Shown in pieces: positions 52,670-64,000 of a DNA stretch of 64,000 nt. The translations under genes and the position numbers were made by a program. The DNA is from DATHBD01 sp035296325. Its GTDB lineage: Bacteria; Actinomycetota; Actinomycetes; Mycobacteriales; Micromonosporaceae. Each line of letters starts with the position of its first letter. Positions within the stretch are counted from its first letter, which is position 1. The DNA is taken from the NCBI GenBank assembly GCA_035296325.1, contig DATHBD010000068.1, forward strand, positions 21,597-85,596. Reading direction: 5' to 3'. The notes beneath the pieces are model-generated. The model ran no database searches. It was not told the origin of the DNA and saw only the letters and a list, made by a program, of their open reading frames with translations.

Positions 52670-53199
52670 CCGACGCTCCCCGCTACGTGCTCGACTCGAC
52701 CGCCGCAGCGACCGTGGTGCTGCGCCATCTGACTCGCGGCGGCTGGACCACCCGCGACGGCTTCGCCCTGCCGGAGTCGACCTGGGATGTCGCCCCCGCC
52801 CGGCTGGCGCTCTTCGGCAGGGTCAGCGCCCCCGACACGGCCGAACTCGCGGTCCTGGCGGCAGCCCGCGGCGCCGGCATCGTCGCGGTCGCCGACATCA
52901 GTACGGAACTGGGCCGCGCGCTGCTGGCGGACCTGAGCCGGATCGGCGCGGTGCGCACCGAACCGGACCGCACCGAGCAGTCCGCGGCGGCGGGGCCGCA
53001 GCGCCGCCTCGCCGTCGAGCACCGGGCACTGCTGGACCGACTCGCCAACGGAGAGACCATCGCCGCATCAGCGACCGCCGAGTTCCTGTCGTTGCGTACG
53101 GCCAATCGCCGCATCGCCGAGGCGAGAGAGATCCTCGGCGTGCGCACCACCCGCGAGGCGGTCCTGGCGTACCTGCGGCTTCCCCGTGACGGGCCTTAG
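52666..53199 (+). CDS. Small protein with LuxR-like HTH
   Basis: A 177-residue protein. The N-terminal part (ALFGRVSAPDTAELAVLAAARGAGIVAVADI) resembles a shortened regulatory fold without phosphorylation residues. The C-terminal part (RRLAVEHRALLDRLANGETIAASATAEFLSLRTANRRIAEAREILGVRTTREAVLAYL) is a LuxR-like HTH. It is coupled to the LAL gene by a GTGA overlap. I infer that it acts with, or is regulated by, that protein. A CCCGGC-TGAC-GCCGGG hairpin (53204-53219) follows its stop and lies in the convergent gap. Confidence 0.75.
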   Translation: MTDAPRYVLDSTAAATVVLRHLTRGGWTTRDGFALPESTWDVAPARLALFGRVSAPDTAELAVLAAARGAGIVAVADISTELGRALLADLSRIGAVRTEPDRTEQSAAAGPQRRLAVEHRALLDRLANGETIAASATAEFLSLRTANRRIAEAREILGVRTTREAVLAYLRLPRDGP

Positions 53200-53203
53200 C
53201 GAA

Positions 53204-53219
53204 CCCGGCTGACGCCGGG
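53204..53219. terminator. Short hairpin in convergent gap
   Basis: CCCGGC (53204-53209), loop TGAC, GCCGGG (53214-53219), followed by ATCT. It lies between the HTH protein gene and the acyltransferase gene, which converge. Confidence 0.45.
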
Positions 53220-53247
53220 ATCTACCGCAGGCGACGTCGAGCAACAG

Positions 53248-54057
53248 TCAGCCGTCGCGCCCTGCGGCGGGCGGTGTCCCGGTCCGACCCTCGGTGTGGC
53301 GCAGCCGCCGTGCCGTTGACACCGGACGGGTCGGGTCGACGTAGCGGGGCAGGCCCGGCTCGTCCCGCCGCAGCGGCGCCAGCTCCTCGGTCAGGGCCAG
53401 CATCACCCGCTCGGTGACCCGCTGGGCGGCCCCCGGGGTGTCCGGGTCGAACCCGGACAGGTCCAGCGGAGCGGCGAAGTGCACCCGCACCACCGGCCGA
53501 CGCAGCACCGAGCGCAGCAGGGTCAGCGCCATCGCGCCCCACCCGTGCCAGGCCATGACCTCGTGCGCGCCCCACTGGGCGACCGGAATCACCGGTACGC
53601 CCGTGCGCAGCGCCAGGCGCGCCACACCGGTCTTGCCGCGCTCCGGCCACAGCCCGGGGTCCAGGGTGATCCGACCCTCCGGGTACGCCGCGACCACTGA
53701 CCGCTCCGCCAGCGCCTGCGCCGCCGCGTCCAGGGCGTTGCCGGCGGTCGCCTCTTGCCGGTCCACCCGGATATGCCCGCTGGCCCGCAGCACCGAGCCC
53801 ACCACCGGCGCGCGGAACAGCCCGGCCGTCGCCATCAACCGGGGCGCCACACCGATCGACCGGCACGCCGCCGCCAAGGCGACCGGATCGAACACCCCCA
53901 CATGGTTGACCGCCAGGATCACCGGCCCGCGCCGCAGCGTCGGCGCCACATTGCCGGTGACCCGCAGCCGACACACCGCGCCGGCGGCGACCCGGGCTGC
54001 GACAAGCAGCACCCGCCACAGCAGCGGCGGGCGCCAGGCATCGATGGGAAGCTCCAT
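53248..54057 (-). CDS. 1-acyl-sn-glycerol-3-phosphate acyltransferase family protein
   Basis: The 269-residue enzyme has the PlsC motifs: NHVGVFD with His-52 and Asp-57 (HX4D), a substrate region GHIRVDRQEA, YPEGRITLD and GVPVIPVAQWG. It acylates lysophosphatidic acid or a related lipid in phospholipid or triacylglycerol synthesis. An N-terminal hydrophobic stretch (PPLLWRVLLVAARVAAGAV) associates it with the membrane. ATG 54057 was chosen with an AGGA about 10 nt upstream; the frame also opens at GTG 54081. The C-terminal tail is Arg-rich. Confidence 0.9.
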   Translation of the reverse strand: MELPIDAWRPPLLWRVLLVAARVAAGAVCRLRVTGNVAPTLRRGPVILAVNHVGVFDPVALAAACRSIGVAPRLMATAGLFRAPVVGSVLRASGHIRVDRQEATAGNALDAAAQALAERSVVAAYPEGRITLDPGLWPERGKTGVARLALRTGVPVIPVAQWGAHEVMAWHGWGAMALTLLRSVLRRPVVRVHFAAPLDLSGFDPDTPGAAQRVTERVMLALTEELAPLRRDEPGLPRYVDPTRPVSTARRLRHTEGRTGTPPAAGRDG

Positions 54058-54130
54058 AGGTGCTGCATCCTGCCAGGCCACGGCCCTGGGGCACTACCGC
54101 GGTGGCGCGGTAGTGCGAGAGCCCAGCGGA

Positions 54131-55000
54131 CTAGCCGACGTCGCGCAGCTCGGCCAGCCGGGCCTCGAGCTCGGCCAGTTCGGCGCGGAGCCGCTCGGCC
54201 TGCTGCTCGGCCTGGCTACGGGCGGCCACGACGATGTCCTCCACAGCCTCCTGCACGCCCGGAACGTCGAGCATCGACACCATTTTCAAGGCCTCACTCG
54301 CCTTGATCACGTAGGGCTTCGCGAGCGACTTCGACCCCTGGGTCGCGCCGACGGTCCACTCCCCGGCGGCGTAGGCAAGGGTGACCGTCAACGCCGCCGG
54401 TGGCTTGGCCTTGGCCGGCTTGCGCGCCGACGGCTTGCGCTCGCCCTGCGCCGCGTCACCCGGCCCGTGGTCGGCACGGGCCTGGTCGGTGCGGCCGGCG
54501 CCGGACGTGGCCGCACCGGGCGGAGGCGGCGTGGTGGCAGCCGGCGGCGACGGCGCAGCGGCCGGGGCCACGGTCGGCGGCGCAGCGGGCGCTGACGGCT
54601 GCGCCGCCGCGGTGCGGCCGTTCACCGGTGCCGCAGCCCGGGCCGGGGGCGCTGGGGCACCGGCCTTTCCGGCGGCCTTGGACGATGCGGCGGCGGGCAC
54701 GGGTGTCTCCTCACGACGGGCGGGCACGGTGGGGACCTCGACGGCACTGGTACGCCGGGAGGCCCGCGGCGCGATGGTCAGATCGGCGGGGGAGAAGGGC
54801 AACTCGTCACGGCCGAACCGCACCACGAGCCACTCGTCGGACAGGTCCGGGTCGGTCAGCGCCACCACCTGGCCGACCTGACCGGCGATCTGCCCGGCAG
54901 CCTCGGTGAACACGACCTTGGGCCGGCGTCCGGCGGCCACCGTGCCCCTGATCTGCTCCAGGTCAACCGCGGACAGCCCTCTGGCGCGCACACCCACCAT
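54131..55000 (-). CDS. DUF6319-like protein with Ala/Pro linker and coiled-coil end
   Basis: A 289-residue protein. Residues 1-75 hold VDLEQIRGTVAAGRRPKVVFTEAAGQIAGQVGQVVAL and a short beta domain (LSDEWLVVRFGRDELPFSPADL). Residues about 90-200 are a low-complexity Ala/Pro/Thr linker. The conserved C-terminus (PAALTVTLAYAAGEWTVGATQGSKSLAKPYVIKASEALKMVSML) ends in a helical repeat of Glu, Ala and Leu. It resembles the actinobacterial DUF6319 group, sometimes described as translation-factor-like or DNA-binding. The role is unknown. GGGAGAGG precedes the ATG by 4 nt. Confidence 0.8.
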   Translation of the reverse strand: MVGVRARGLSAVDLEQIRGTVAAGRRPKVVFTEAAGQIAGQVGQVVALTDPDLSDEWLVVRFGRDELPFSPADLTIAPRASRRTSAVEVPTVPARREETPVPAAASSKAAGKAGAPAPPARAAAPVNGRTAAAQPSAPAAPPTVAPAAAPSPPAATTPPPPGAATSGAGRTDQARADHGPGDAAQGERKPSARKPAKAKPPAALTVTLAYAAGEWTVGATQGSKSLAKPYVIKASEALKMVSMLDVPGVQEAVEDIVVAARSQAEQQAERLRAELAELEARLAELRDVG

Positions 55001-55219
55001 GACACCTCTCCCAACGCCGGCATCGATCCGACGCAGTCTTCCTACCAGGCATGCCCGACACTTTCCGCGCGACACCCCGATCATACGTTCGAATGCGTCG
55101 TCGGGCCCGGCGCGGACCGGCTCGCCGAGGCGACCGACGGGCGCCGGCGGTGGGGGAGCCGGAGGATGAGCGGCAACGCAGCGGCGGCGGAGCAACCCGC
55201 CTGTGGCACGATTTCACAG

Positions 55220-55663
<444 letters not shown>

Positions 55664-55673
55664 CGTGACTGCC

Positions 55674-56084
<411 letters not shown>

Positions 56085-56115
56085 CCGCCATCACACCAGG
56101 CCCCGAGGAGGGACG

Positions 56116-56568
56116 ATGAGCGCCGACCCCCGCTCCCGCCCGCAGCGCCGTCGGGACACCGAGGATCGGCTCACCCACGACGTCGACCTGTGGGTGGCCA
56201 CCGCCTCGATCGACGCGGTGCCGTACCTGGTGCCGCTCTCCTTCGACTGGGACGGCGCGGCATTGCTGGTCGCCACGCCGACGGACAGCCCGACCGGTCG
56301 GAACCTGGCCGCCACCGGGACCGTCCGGCTCGGGCTTGGCCATACCCGCGACGTGTGCATGATTGATGGCGATGTCGAGGTCATCGAGATCGACGTGCTG
56401 CCGCCGGAGCTGGGGGACCGGTTCGCGGTACGCACCGGGTTCGACCCCCGGGCGCTGGCCACGCCGTACCGCTGGTTCCGCATCTCCCCGCGCCGCATCC
56501 AGGCGTGGCGCGAGGTGAACGAACTGCCCGGGCGGGACCTGATGCGCGACGGCCGCTGGTTGGTCTGA
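56116..56568 (+). CDS. Pyridoxamine 5'-phosphate oxidase-like FMN/F420-binding protein
   Basis: A 150-residue split-barrel protein with DLWVATASIDAVPYLVPLSFDWDGAALLVATP and NLAATGTVRLGLGHTRDVCMIDGDVEVIEID, typical of PNPOx-like proteins that bind flavin or F420. It may reduce a small molecule or detoxify. GAGGAGGGA lies about 6 nt before the ATG. It begins 31 bp after the VOC gene and on the same strand, so it may share its transcript. The C-terminal WREVNELPGRDLMRDGRWLV matches the family. Confidence 0.85.
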   Translation: MSADPRSRPQRRRDTEDRLTHDVDLWVATASIDAVPYLVPLSFDWDGAALLVATPTDSPTGRNLAATGTVRLGLGHTRDVCMIDGDVEVIEIDVLPPELGDRFAVRTGFDPRALATPYRWFRISPRRIQAWREVNELPGRDLMRDGRWLV

Positions 56569-56692
56569 CGCTCGCCCCGCAATGCGAGCGGGGAGACCGG
56601 GACGCCCGGCCAGAAGCTGGTTAGATCCGAGTAAGGCGACGCCGACGGAGGCCGCGGACGCGGCCCGCGTGACAGATGGAGAGACGATACCC

Positions 56693-59098
<2,406 letters not shown>

Positions 59099-59150
59099 GT
59101 CCACCCGGGAGCCGGCGGCCCTGAGCCGCACCCGGGGGACCACGCTGCGG

Positions 59151-60674
59151 GTGCCGGTCGCCCTGGTAGACCGGCCGCACGACAGGCGCCGGGATCCAAT
59201 GTGGCTGGCGCTGGACGGTCCGGACGGTCACGTGGCGGTGGTCGGGAGCGCCCGCAGCGGCAAGTCGACCGCCATCCGCTCACTGATCTGCGCGCTTGCT
59301 CTGAACCACACGCCGGGGGAGGTGCAGGTCTACTGCCTCGACTTCGGGGGCGGCACGCTGGCGGGGCTGCGGGACCTGCCGCACGTCGGCGGGGTGGCCG
59401 GGCGGGCGGACGCGGCCGCGGTACACCGGACCGTCGGCCAGGTCTCCACGCTGCTCGCCGCGCGGCAGCGCCGGTTCGCCGACCTGGGTGCCGACTCGAT
59501 GAGCACCTACCGCAAACGCCGGCCGGACGACGACGCGTACGGCGACGTCTTTCTGGTCATCGACGGCTGGCCCACGTTGCGGGCCGAGTACGAGGACCTG
59601 GAACCGGTCGTGACGGACCTCGCCGCGCTCGGGCTGGCGTACGGCGTGCACGTGGTCGCATCGGCGCCGAGATGGATCGACTTCCGCCCGTCGGTGCGCG
59701 ACCTGTTCCGCTCCCGCATCGAGCTGCGGCTCGCCGATCCGGCTGACTCGATGGTGTCCCGCCGGGTCGCGGCCACCGTGCCGAGCCAGGTCCCTGGCCG
59801 AGGCCTGACCGGCGACGGACTGCACCTGTTGACGGCAGTTCCCGGCCTCGCCGGTGCAGAGACGGCAGAACTGGTGCGGATGGTCGCGGCCGGGTGGGGC
59901 GGTGACCATGCCCCGGCCGTACGGCTGCTGCCACCGGTGCTGCCGTACGCGGATCTGAATCGCCGCACGACCACCGGCCTGCGGCTGCCGATCGGCATCG
60001 CGGAGGCGGACCTGGAAACGGTGGCCGTCGACTTCGCGAGCGAGCCGCACTTCCTGCTCTTCGGCGACGTCGGGTGTGGCAAGTCCTCGTTCCTGCGGGC
60101 GCTTGCCACAACGGTGGCTGGCCGGTTCACGCCCGCCCAGGCACAGCTGGTCATCGTGGACTACCGGCGCAGCCTGCTCGGCGCGGTGCAGAATGCCCAC
60201 CTCGCCGGCTACGGTACGTCGACGGCCGGCACAACCGACATCGTCAAGTCCGTGGCCCAGGCGATGAAGGGCCGCCTGCCGGGCGCCGACGTGACGCCGC
60301 AGCAGTTGCGCGAGCGGTCCTGGTGGAGCGGGCCTGAGCTGTTCGTCCTGGTCGACGACTATGACCTGGTTGCCAACGGGCCGGTCAACCCGCTGGCCGC
60401 GCTGGCCGACTACCTGCCGCAGGCTCGCGATGTCGGCCTGCACCTGGTGATCACGCGGCGCTCAGGCGGCGCAGCTCGGGCGCTGTACGAGCCGGTGCTG
60501 CAGCGGCTGCGCGAGTTGGGCTCACCGGGCATGGTGATGACCGGCGACCCGTCCGAAGGGGTGTTGCTGGGCTCGGTGCGGCCCGCGCCGTTGCCGGCGG
60601 GGCGAGGGCGGCTGGTCAACCGTAACGACGGGGTGCGAATGGTCCAGCTCGCCTACCTGCCGCCTGACCCGTGA
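59151..60674 (+). pseudogene. eccC: 5'-truncated EccC-type type VII secretion ATPase
   Basis: The 507 residues correspond to the second and third FtsK/SpoIIIE ATPase domains of EccC: LVDRPHDRRRDPMWLALDG, Walker A VGSARSGKST, then VQVYCLDFGGGTLAGLRDLPHVGGV, and a second Walker A GDVGCGKSS with LVIVDYRRSLLGAVQNAHLAGYG. The membrane anchor, the first ATPase domain and the linker that EccCb proteins keep are missing. Homology begins 50 bp after the UvrA-like stop. GTG 59151 or ATG 59199 could allow translation. No other ESX gene is in the window, so I call it a remnant; a shortened working EccCb-like protein is possible. Confidence 0.7.
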
Positions 60675-60768
60675 GCTGCGCGCGCGGCTGAAAGGAGTAC
60701 CGCAACCCCTCTCCTGCCGTGCCATCGCGATGTTCGATAATGGATATTATGTCAATCTAGGTCCCCGA

Positions 60769-61143
60769 TCAGGTGACCCGAATCTCTCGATATTGAGCGA
60801 GCATCGCCAGCGCCGTCGGCGCCGCTTCTCCTTCGACGACCGCGAACGTGTCCCGAACCGAGCGCTCCCGACCGTCCCCGCGCGTGAAGTCTGCGAGGAA
60901 CTCGCTCAGCGGACCCACGACGATCGTGGCCTGGCCGGCTGCGGACCTGGCCTCCGCCGAGTCCGCCGACGACAGTCGGCCGACCGAGACACCCTGCTCT
61001 CGACCAATGACCTCGAAGACGTCGGCATGTTCGCTCGCACTCACCTGGCTGGTCGTCATCATATGAACCTGTGCGGCCAAGCTCAGATGGAAAACGATCA
61101 AGGCGCGGACCTCGATCTTCTCCTGCGCCGACATCGACGCCAT
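60769..61143 (-). CDS. Small protein of unknown function
   Basis: A 124-residue protein. It begins MASMSAQEKIEVRALIVFHL, has a hydrophobic helix-like start followed by TTSQVSASEHADVFEVIGREQGVSVG and IVVGPLSEFLADFTRGDG, and ends YREIRVT. AGGA lies 5 nt before the ATG. I recognise no family. The codon use is less GC3-biased than that of neighbouring genes, and the flanks are AT-rich, consistent with acquired DNA. The 94 bp between its end and the eccC remnant hold nothing I recognise. Confidence 0.55.
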   Translation of the reverse strand: MASMSAQEKIEVRALIVFHLSLAAQVHMMTTSQVSASEHADVFEVIGREQGVSVGRLSSADSAEARSAAGQATIVVGPLSEFLADFTRGDGRERSVRDTFAVVEGEAAPTALAMLAQYREIRVT

Positions 61144-61316
61144 CAGGTTCCTGGCCCGCCTGTGCCTCGTCACCCACCCGAACACGTTCACCCTCCGACC
61201 CATCCGGCGCAACCGGCCCGACCTCGACGCCGTCATACCGCGCCAACACCCGGTGCCTCGACCCAGCTCATGCTCCACGACACCGGGCCGCCTTCAATGA
61301 GCGCGGCATCTACCGG

Positions 61317-62390
61317 TCACCCGGCCGCGCCGGGAAGGGCAGACGGAAGCGCGTCGATGATCCGGTCCAGGCGGGTCTCGGCCCGGTCGGCCCGCTCCCC
61401 CGCTGCCGCTGCCTGCGCGGCGACCCCGGCCAGCTCCTTGCGCAGCGCGGCGGTGGCCGAGGCGCAGCGGGTCCCCTCCGCCACCGCCGCGGCGCGGTCG
61501 GCGTGGGCGGAGTGCACCTCGGCCTGCAGCGTCTCGGCCCGCGACTGGGCCGCGGCGGTGGCTGCCACCGCGTCGGCCAGCCGCACCCGGAGCTGCTCCA
61601 GCTCGGCAGTGGTGTCCTCGGCCCACCGTTGCTGCGCGGCCACCTCCGCCTCGGCGAGGTCGGCACGCTGGGTCGCCCCAGCGAGGTCGGCGCGTGCGTC
61701 GGCCAGGGCGGCCCGGGCGGCCGCTACCTGCTCCCGCTCGGCCCGCAGGTCGGCCTCGAGTACCGCAGCCCGCTGCTCCGCCTGCTCGCGCCGCCGGCGG
61801 TCCTGGGCCGCGGCGAGCGCGGCGGATGCGGCGTCGGCTTCGGCGCGCCCCCGGGCGTGGTCCGCGGCGGTTGCCTTGGCCCAGGCCCGGTCCAGCTGCT
61901 CGTCGGCGTCGCGCCGGGCGGCGTCGGCCCGCTGCTCGGCCTCCCGCGCGGCAACATGCGCGGCGTCCCGTTCGGTCTGCGCGGCCCGCGTCGCGCGTAG
62001 CGCCGTCGCGGCGTCGGTCTCAGCGGCGCGGGCGCGGTCCACCGCCGCTGCCGCCGCCAGCTCCGACTCCCCCACCCTGGCCAGCGCCCCGTCCTGGACG
62101 GCCCGCACGGCGTCCACCACGTCGACCAACTGCCGTGCCAGGGTCTGCACCGTGGGCAGCACCCGGTCACCCGCGGTGCGGAACGCCTCCAGGGGCACAT
62201 CGAGGCCGGCCGCGCGTTCGCCCGCACGTTCCGCTGCGGCCATCTGCTTGCACGTCCGCCCGCCGTCCCACCGCCGGTCCGCGCAGTACTCCGGTGGCCG
62301 GCCCCGCCCGTCGTAGGGCAGTTCGGCATCGCACCGGGTGTAGCCGCAGGTCTTGACCCGGGCGCCGGCAACGTCCACGTCCATCGTCAC
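61317..62390 (-). CDS. Zinc-finger and coiled-coil protein of plasmid/mobile-element type
   Basis: A 357-residue protein. The N-terminus has cysteines in the order KTCGYTRCD...EYCADRRW...CKQMAAAE, as in small zinc-binding proteins found on actinobacterial plasmids and integrative elements. From residue about 85 to 345 it is a long Ala/Arg/Glu-rich coiled coil, resembling KfrA-type DNA-binding partition proteins. DNA binding or segregation is an inference. A TAATGT box ends 6 nt before the GTG (leaderless). The GTG/ATG start choice changes only two codons. Confidence 0.7.
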   Translation of the reverse strand: MTMDVDVAGARVKTCGYTRCDAELPYDGRGRPPEYCADRRWDGGRTCKQMAAAERAGERAAGLDVPLEAFRTAGDRVLPTVQTLARQLVDVVDAVRAVQDGALARVGESELAAAAAVDRARAAETDAATALRATRAAQTERDAAHVAAREAEQRADAARRDADEQLDRAWAKATAADHARGRAEADAASAALAAAQDRRRREQAEQRAAVLEADLRAEREQVAAARAALADARADLAGATQRADLAEAEVAAQQRWAEDTTAELEQLRVRLADAVAATAAAQSRAETLQAEVHSAHADRAAAVAEGTRCASATAALRKELAGVAAQAAAAGERADRAETRLDRIIDALPSALPGAAG

Positions 62391-62468
62391 GCCTGGACAT
62401 TATTGCCTCGGCGGGCGGGTGCGGCGGTACGCCACCCCGATGCCGGCGACATGTCGGCGGCCGGCTGC

Positions 62469-63713
62469 TCACTTGGCTACGACGAGCCTGGTCAACTTCG
62501 GATTGTTGGCGAAGGCCCGGGCGGCGATCTTGCTGAGCTTCGGCGCGTAGACCTCCTCGAGGCTTGGGTTGTCGGTGACCGCCTCCTGCCAGGCGACGGT
62601 CAGCTCGGGCGCGTGCAGCAGCCGGAGCGAGGCGAACCCGGTGATGGCGTTCTTGTCCAGGGTCTTGAGCTTCGGCAGCCGCAGTTCCTTGACACCGGTC
62701 CCGGCCCGTACGTCGCCGTTGAGGTCGAAGCAGTTGATGCCGATGTATTCGACCTTCGGCATGTTCACCGTGTGCAGCACGTGGGCGTCGTTGAGCGCGT
62801 TGCGGCCGATGGAGACCAGATTCGGTGCGTCGAACACCGCGAGGCGCGAGGCGTCGTCGAACGCGAAGTCGTCGATCGTCACGACCTTCGGCAGGCTGAC
62901 CTTGACGAGGTACTGGTTGCGGCGAAAGGCGTCGTGGCCGATCTTCGTCACGTTCGGCAGGTGGAGCTCGGTGAGGTCGGAGTGCGGACCGTGCCCGAAG
63001 GCCATCGGGCCCACGGAGCGCGCCGATCGGAAGCTGACCGTGGCGAAGTCGGTGTTGCTGAATGCGCCGAGCGGAATGTCCGGGAGATCGTCCAGCACGA
63101 GGTGCTTGACCCACGATTCCCACCAGCCGTTGAAGTACAGCAGTGGATATCCGCCGGTGGCGTACTGCCCGGCGCACGCGAGCCCGGAGTCCTTCGTGCA
63201 TTCCCGGCCGGCGGGCAGCGACCTGAGGTTGTAGACGTACAACCTGGTCAGGTTCTTCAGGCCCAGGCCGCCCTCGGCGGCGGACCTGCCGAGTGTCTGC
63301 AGCGCGGTCAGGTCGGCTGCGTTGAGCGCGGTGCCGCCGGTGAGGTAGAGCGCGAGCCCGGTGCCGCCGGCGAGGGAGGGGCGGACTTCCTGCAGCTTTG
63401 CCTTCAAAGACGTGGTGGCGGCCTGGGTGACGTCGTAGGTGACGGTCACCGTGCCGGTGGCCAGTGTGTGCTCACCCGGCCGGGAGAGCCCGGCGGGGCC
63501 GGGCGCCGCCGTCGAGGGGGCCGGCGGGGAGGGCGTCGCTGACGGTGTCGCGGACGGTGGTGCGGACGCGCCGGCATCCGCGCTCTCCGGCACTGCCGAC
63601 GGCGCTGGCAGTGCCCAGGTGCCGGCAACCGGCGGGGAAGAACCGCACGCCGCGAGTGACACGGCCACGGCGATACAGGCCAGGCTTCGGGCGGCGGTAC
63701 GGCTCGCGTTCAC
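62469..63713 (-). CDS. Leucine-rich-repeat (BspA-like) lipoprotein
   Basis: A 414-residue lipoprotein. The signal peptide ends SLAAC (Cys-23). A Pro/Ser/Thr linker covers residues about 28-80. The body from about residue 150 is a set of LRR_5/BspA-like repeats with the pattern L-x-L-P-x-V/L-x-x-I-x-x-x-A-F (for example LTELHLPNVTKIGHDAFRRN, LVKVSLPKVVTIDDFAFDD). These repeats usually form a binding surface for protein or host ligands. The GTG start follows AAGGAGA. It lies next to the IS element, and its function here is unknown. Confidence 0.85.
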   Translation of the reverse strand: MNASRTAARSLACIAVAVSLAACGSSPPVAGTWALPAPSAVPESADAGASAPPSATPSATPSPPAPSTAAPGPAGLSRPGEHTLATGTVTVTYDVTQAATTSLKAKLQEVRPSLAGGTGLALYLTGGTALNAADLTALQTLGRSAAEGGLGLKNLTRLYVYNLRSLPAGRECTKDSGLACAGQYATGGYPLLYFNGWWESWVKHLVLDDLPDIPLGAFSNTDFATVSFRSARSVGPMAFGHGPHSDLTELHLPNVTKIGHDAFRRNQYLVKVSLPKVVTIDDFAFDDASRLAVFDAPNLVSIGRNALNDAHVLHTVNMPKVEYIGINCFDLNGDVRAGTGVKELRLPKLKTLDKNAITGFASLRLLHAPELTVAWQEAVTDNPSLEEVYAPKLSKIAARAFANNPKLTRLVVAK

Positions 63714-63863
63714 GCTCGGTCGTCTCCTTCCGTCCGCTCCCCCGGACTGAGGGCACGTGCCGGGTGGCGCCCGCGGGCCAGCGTACGTCCACCGGCACGC
63801 GATCTCCGCACCGCGAGGTCGCGATGTCGCCGCCGACCGGTCGACGAGCACCCTCCGCAGCTA

Positions 63864-64000
63864 GAGCTTGTCTCGAAGTGCGTTACAGCCATTCGTTGAT
63901 CGCGGTGATGTGGAGGGTGGCTTCGTATCGGACGGCGAGCTTGTCGTATCGGGTGGCTACGGCGCGGTGGCGTTTGAGTCGGTTGATGCCGCACTCCACA
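63864..64000 (-). mobile_element. End of an IS5-family insertion sequence
   Basis: The minus strand carries the last 38 codons of a DDE transposase (ECGINRLKRHRAVATRYDK, then LAVRYEATLHITAINEWL), ending in TAA at 63883-63885, with GAGCTTGTCTCGAA as the likely terminal inverted repeat from 63864 and CTAG at the junction. The rest of the element is beyond the window. It lies about 150 bp upstream of the lipoprotein start and could supply outward transcription or mark a rearrangement edge. Confidence 0.8.

Overview
The window is very GC-rich chromosomal DNA from an actinomycete, most likely Micromonosporaceae (Micromonospora-like). Evidence: the Pup-proteasome genes pafA, pafB and pafC, rbpA, tatA/tatC beside pafBC, a helY-type helicase, a Ppm-type mannosyltransferase, an EccC remnant, frequent GTG starts and many apparently leaderless transcripts (a TANNNT box 6-8 nt before the start codon). 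This assignment rests on gene content, not on a database comparison.

Layout. 1-4.1 kb: a truncated polytopic membrane protein (DUF6541 type), a SAM methyltransferase and pafA. 4.2-8.9 kb: a secreted GH95-like glycosidase, a thymidylate-kinase-like P-loop protein and a DUF3866 protein. 9-13.6 kb: pafB-pafC, a small membrane protein, tatA-tatC and a lipid kinase. 13.7-20.6 kb: HAD hydrolase, helY, 5'-3' exonuclease, DUF4037 protein and acyl-CoA dehydrogenase. 20.5-25.6 kb: membrane protein, Lrp regulator, histidine phosphatase, CorA and amidase. 25.7-29.5 kb: a two-component system flanked by an exported AMIN-like protein and a GerMN/Gmad2 lipoprotein. 29.5-37.6 kb: a lysine aminomutase catabolic cluster (kamA, kdd, amidohydrolase, kamD, kamE, kal, reactivase-like gene) with no kce in view. 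37.7-42.2 kb: a possible promoter-to-terminator noncoding RNA, lnt-ppm, fxsA, a degenerate nucleotide kinase and rbpA.

42.4-43.7 kb holds a methyltransferase and, beside it, the most unusual feature: a tandemly duplicated cassette of four micro-ORFs (16, 19, 16 and 18 codons). In each copy a peptide ending PGRWHT is followed by a strong intrinsic terminator and then by a peptide ending PWVGPTAP behind a near-perfect ribosome binding site. The array has its own promoter and ends in a 16-bp hairpin. I know of no described system that matches it.

43.7-56.6 kb: MFS transporter, glycerophosphodiesterase, acidic repeat protein, two dynamin-like GTPases, a LAL regulator with a small HTH partner, an acyltransferase, a DUF6319-like protein, an AraC regulator with a VOC protein and a flavin-type oxidoreductase. 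56.7-64 kb looks accessory: a short UvrA-like ABC protein of the self-resistance type, a 5'-truncated EccC, an orphan small gene, a zinc-finger/coiled-coil protein of plasmid type, a leucine-rich-repeat lipoprotein and the end of an IS5-family element. I saw no tRNA, rRNA or CRISPR array.
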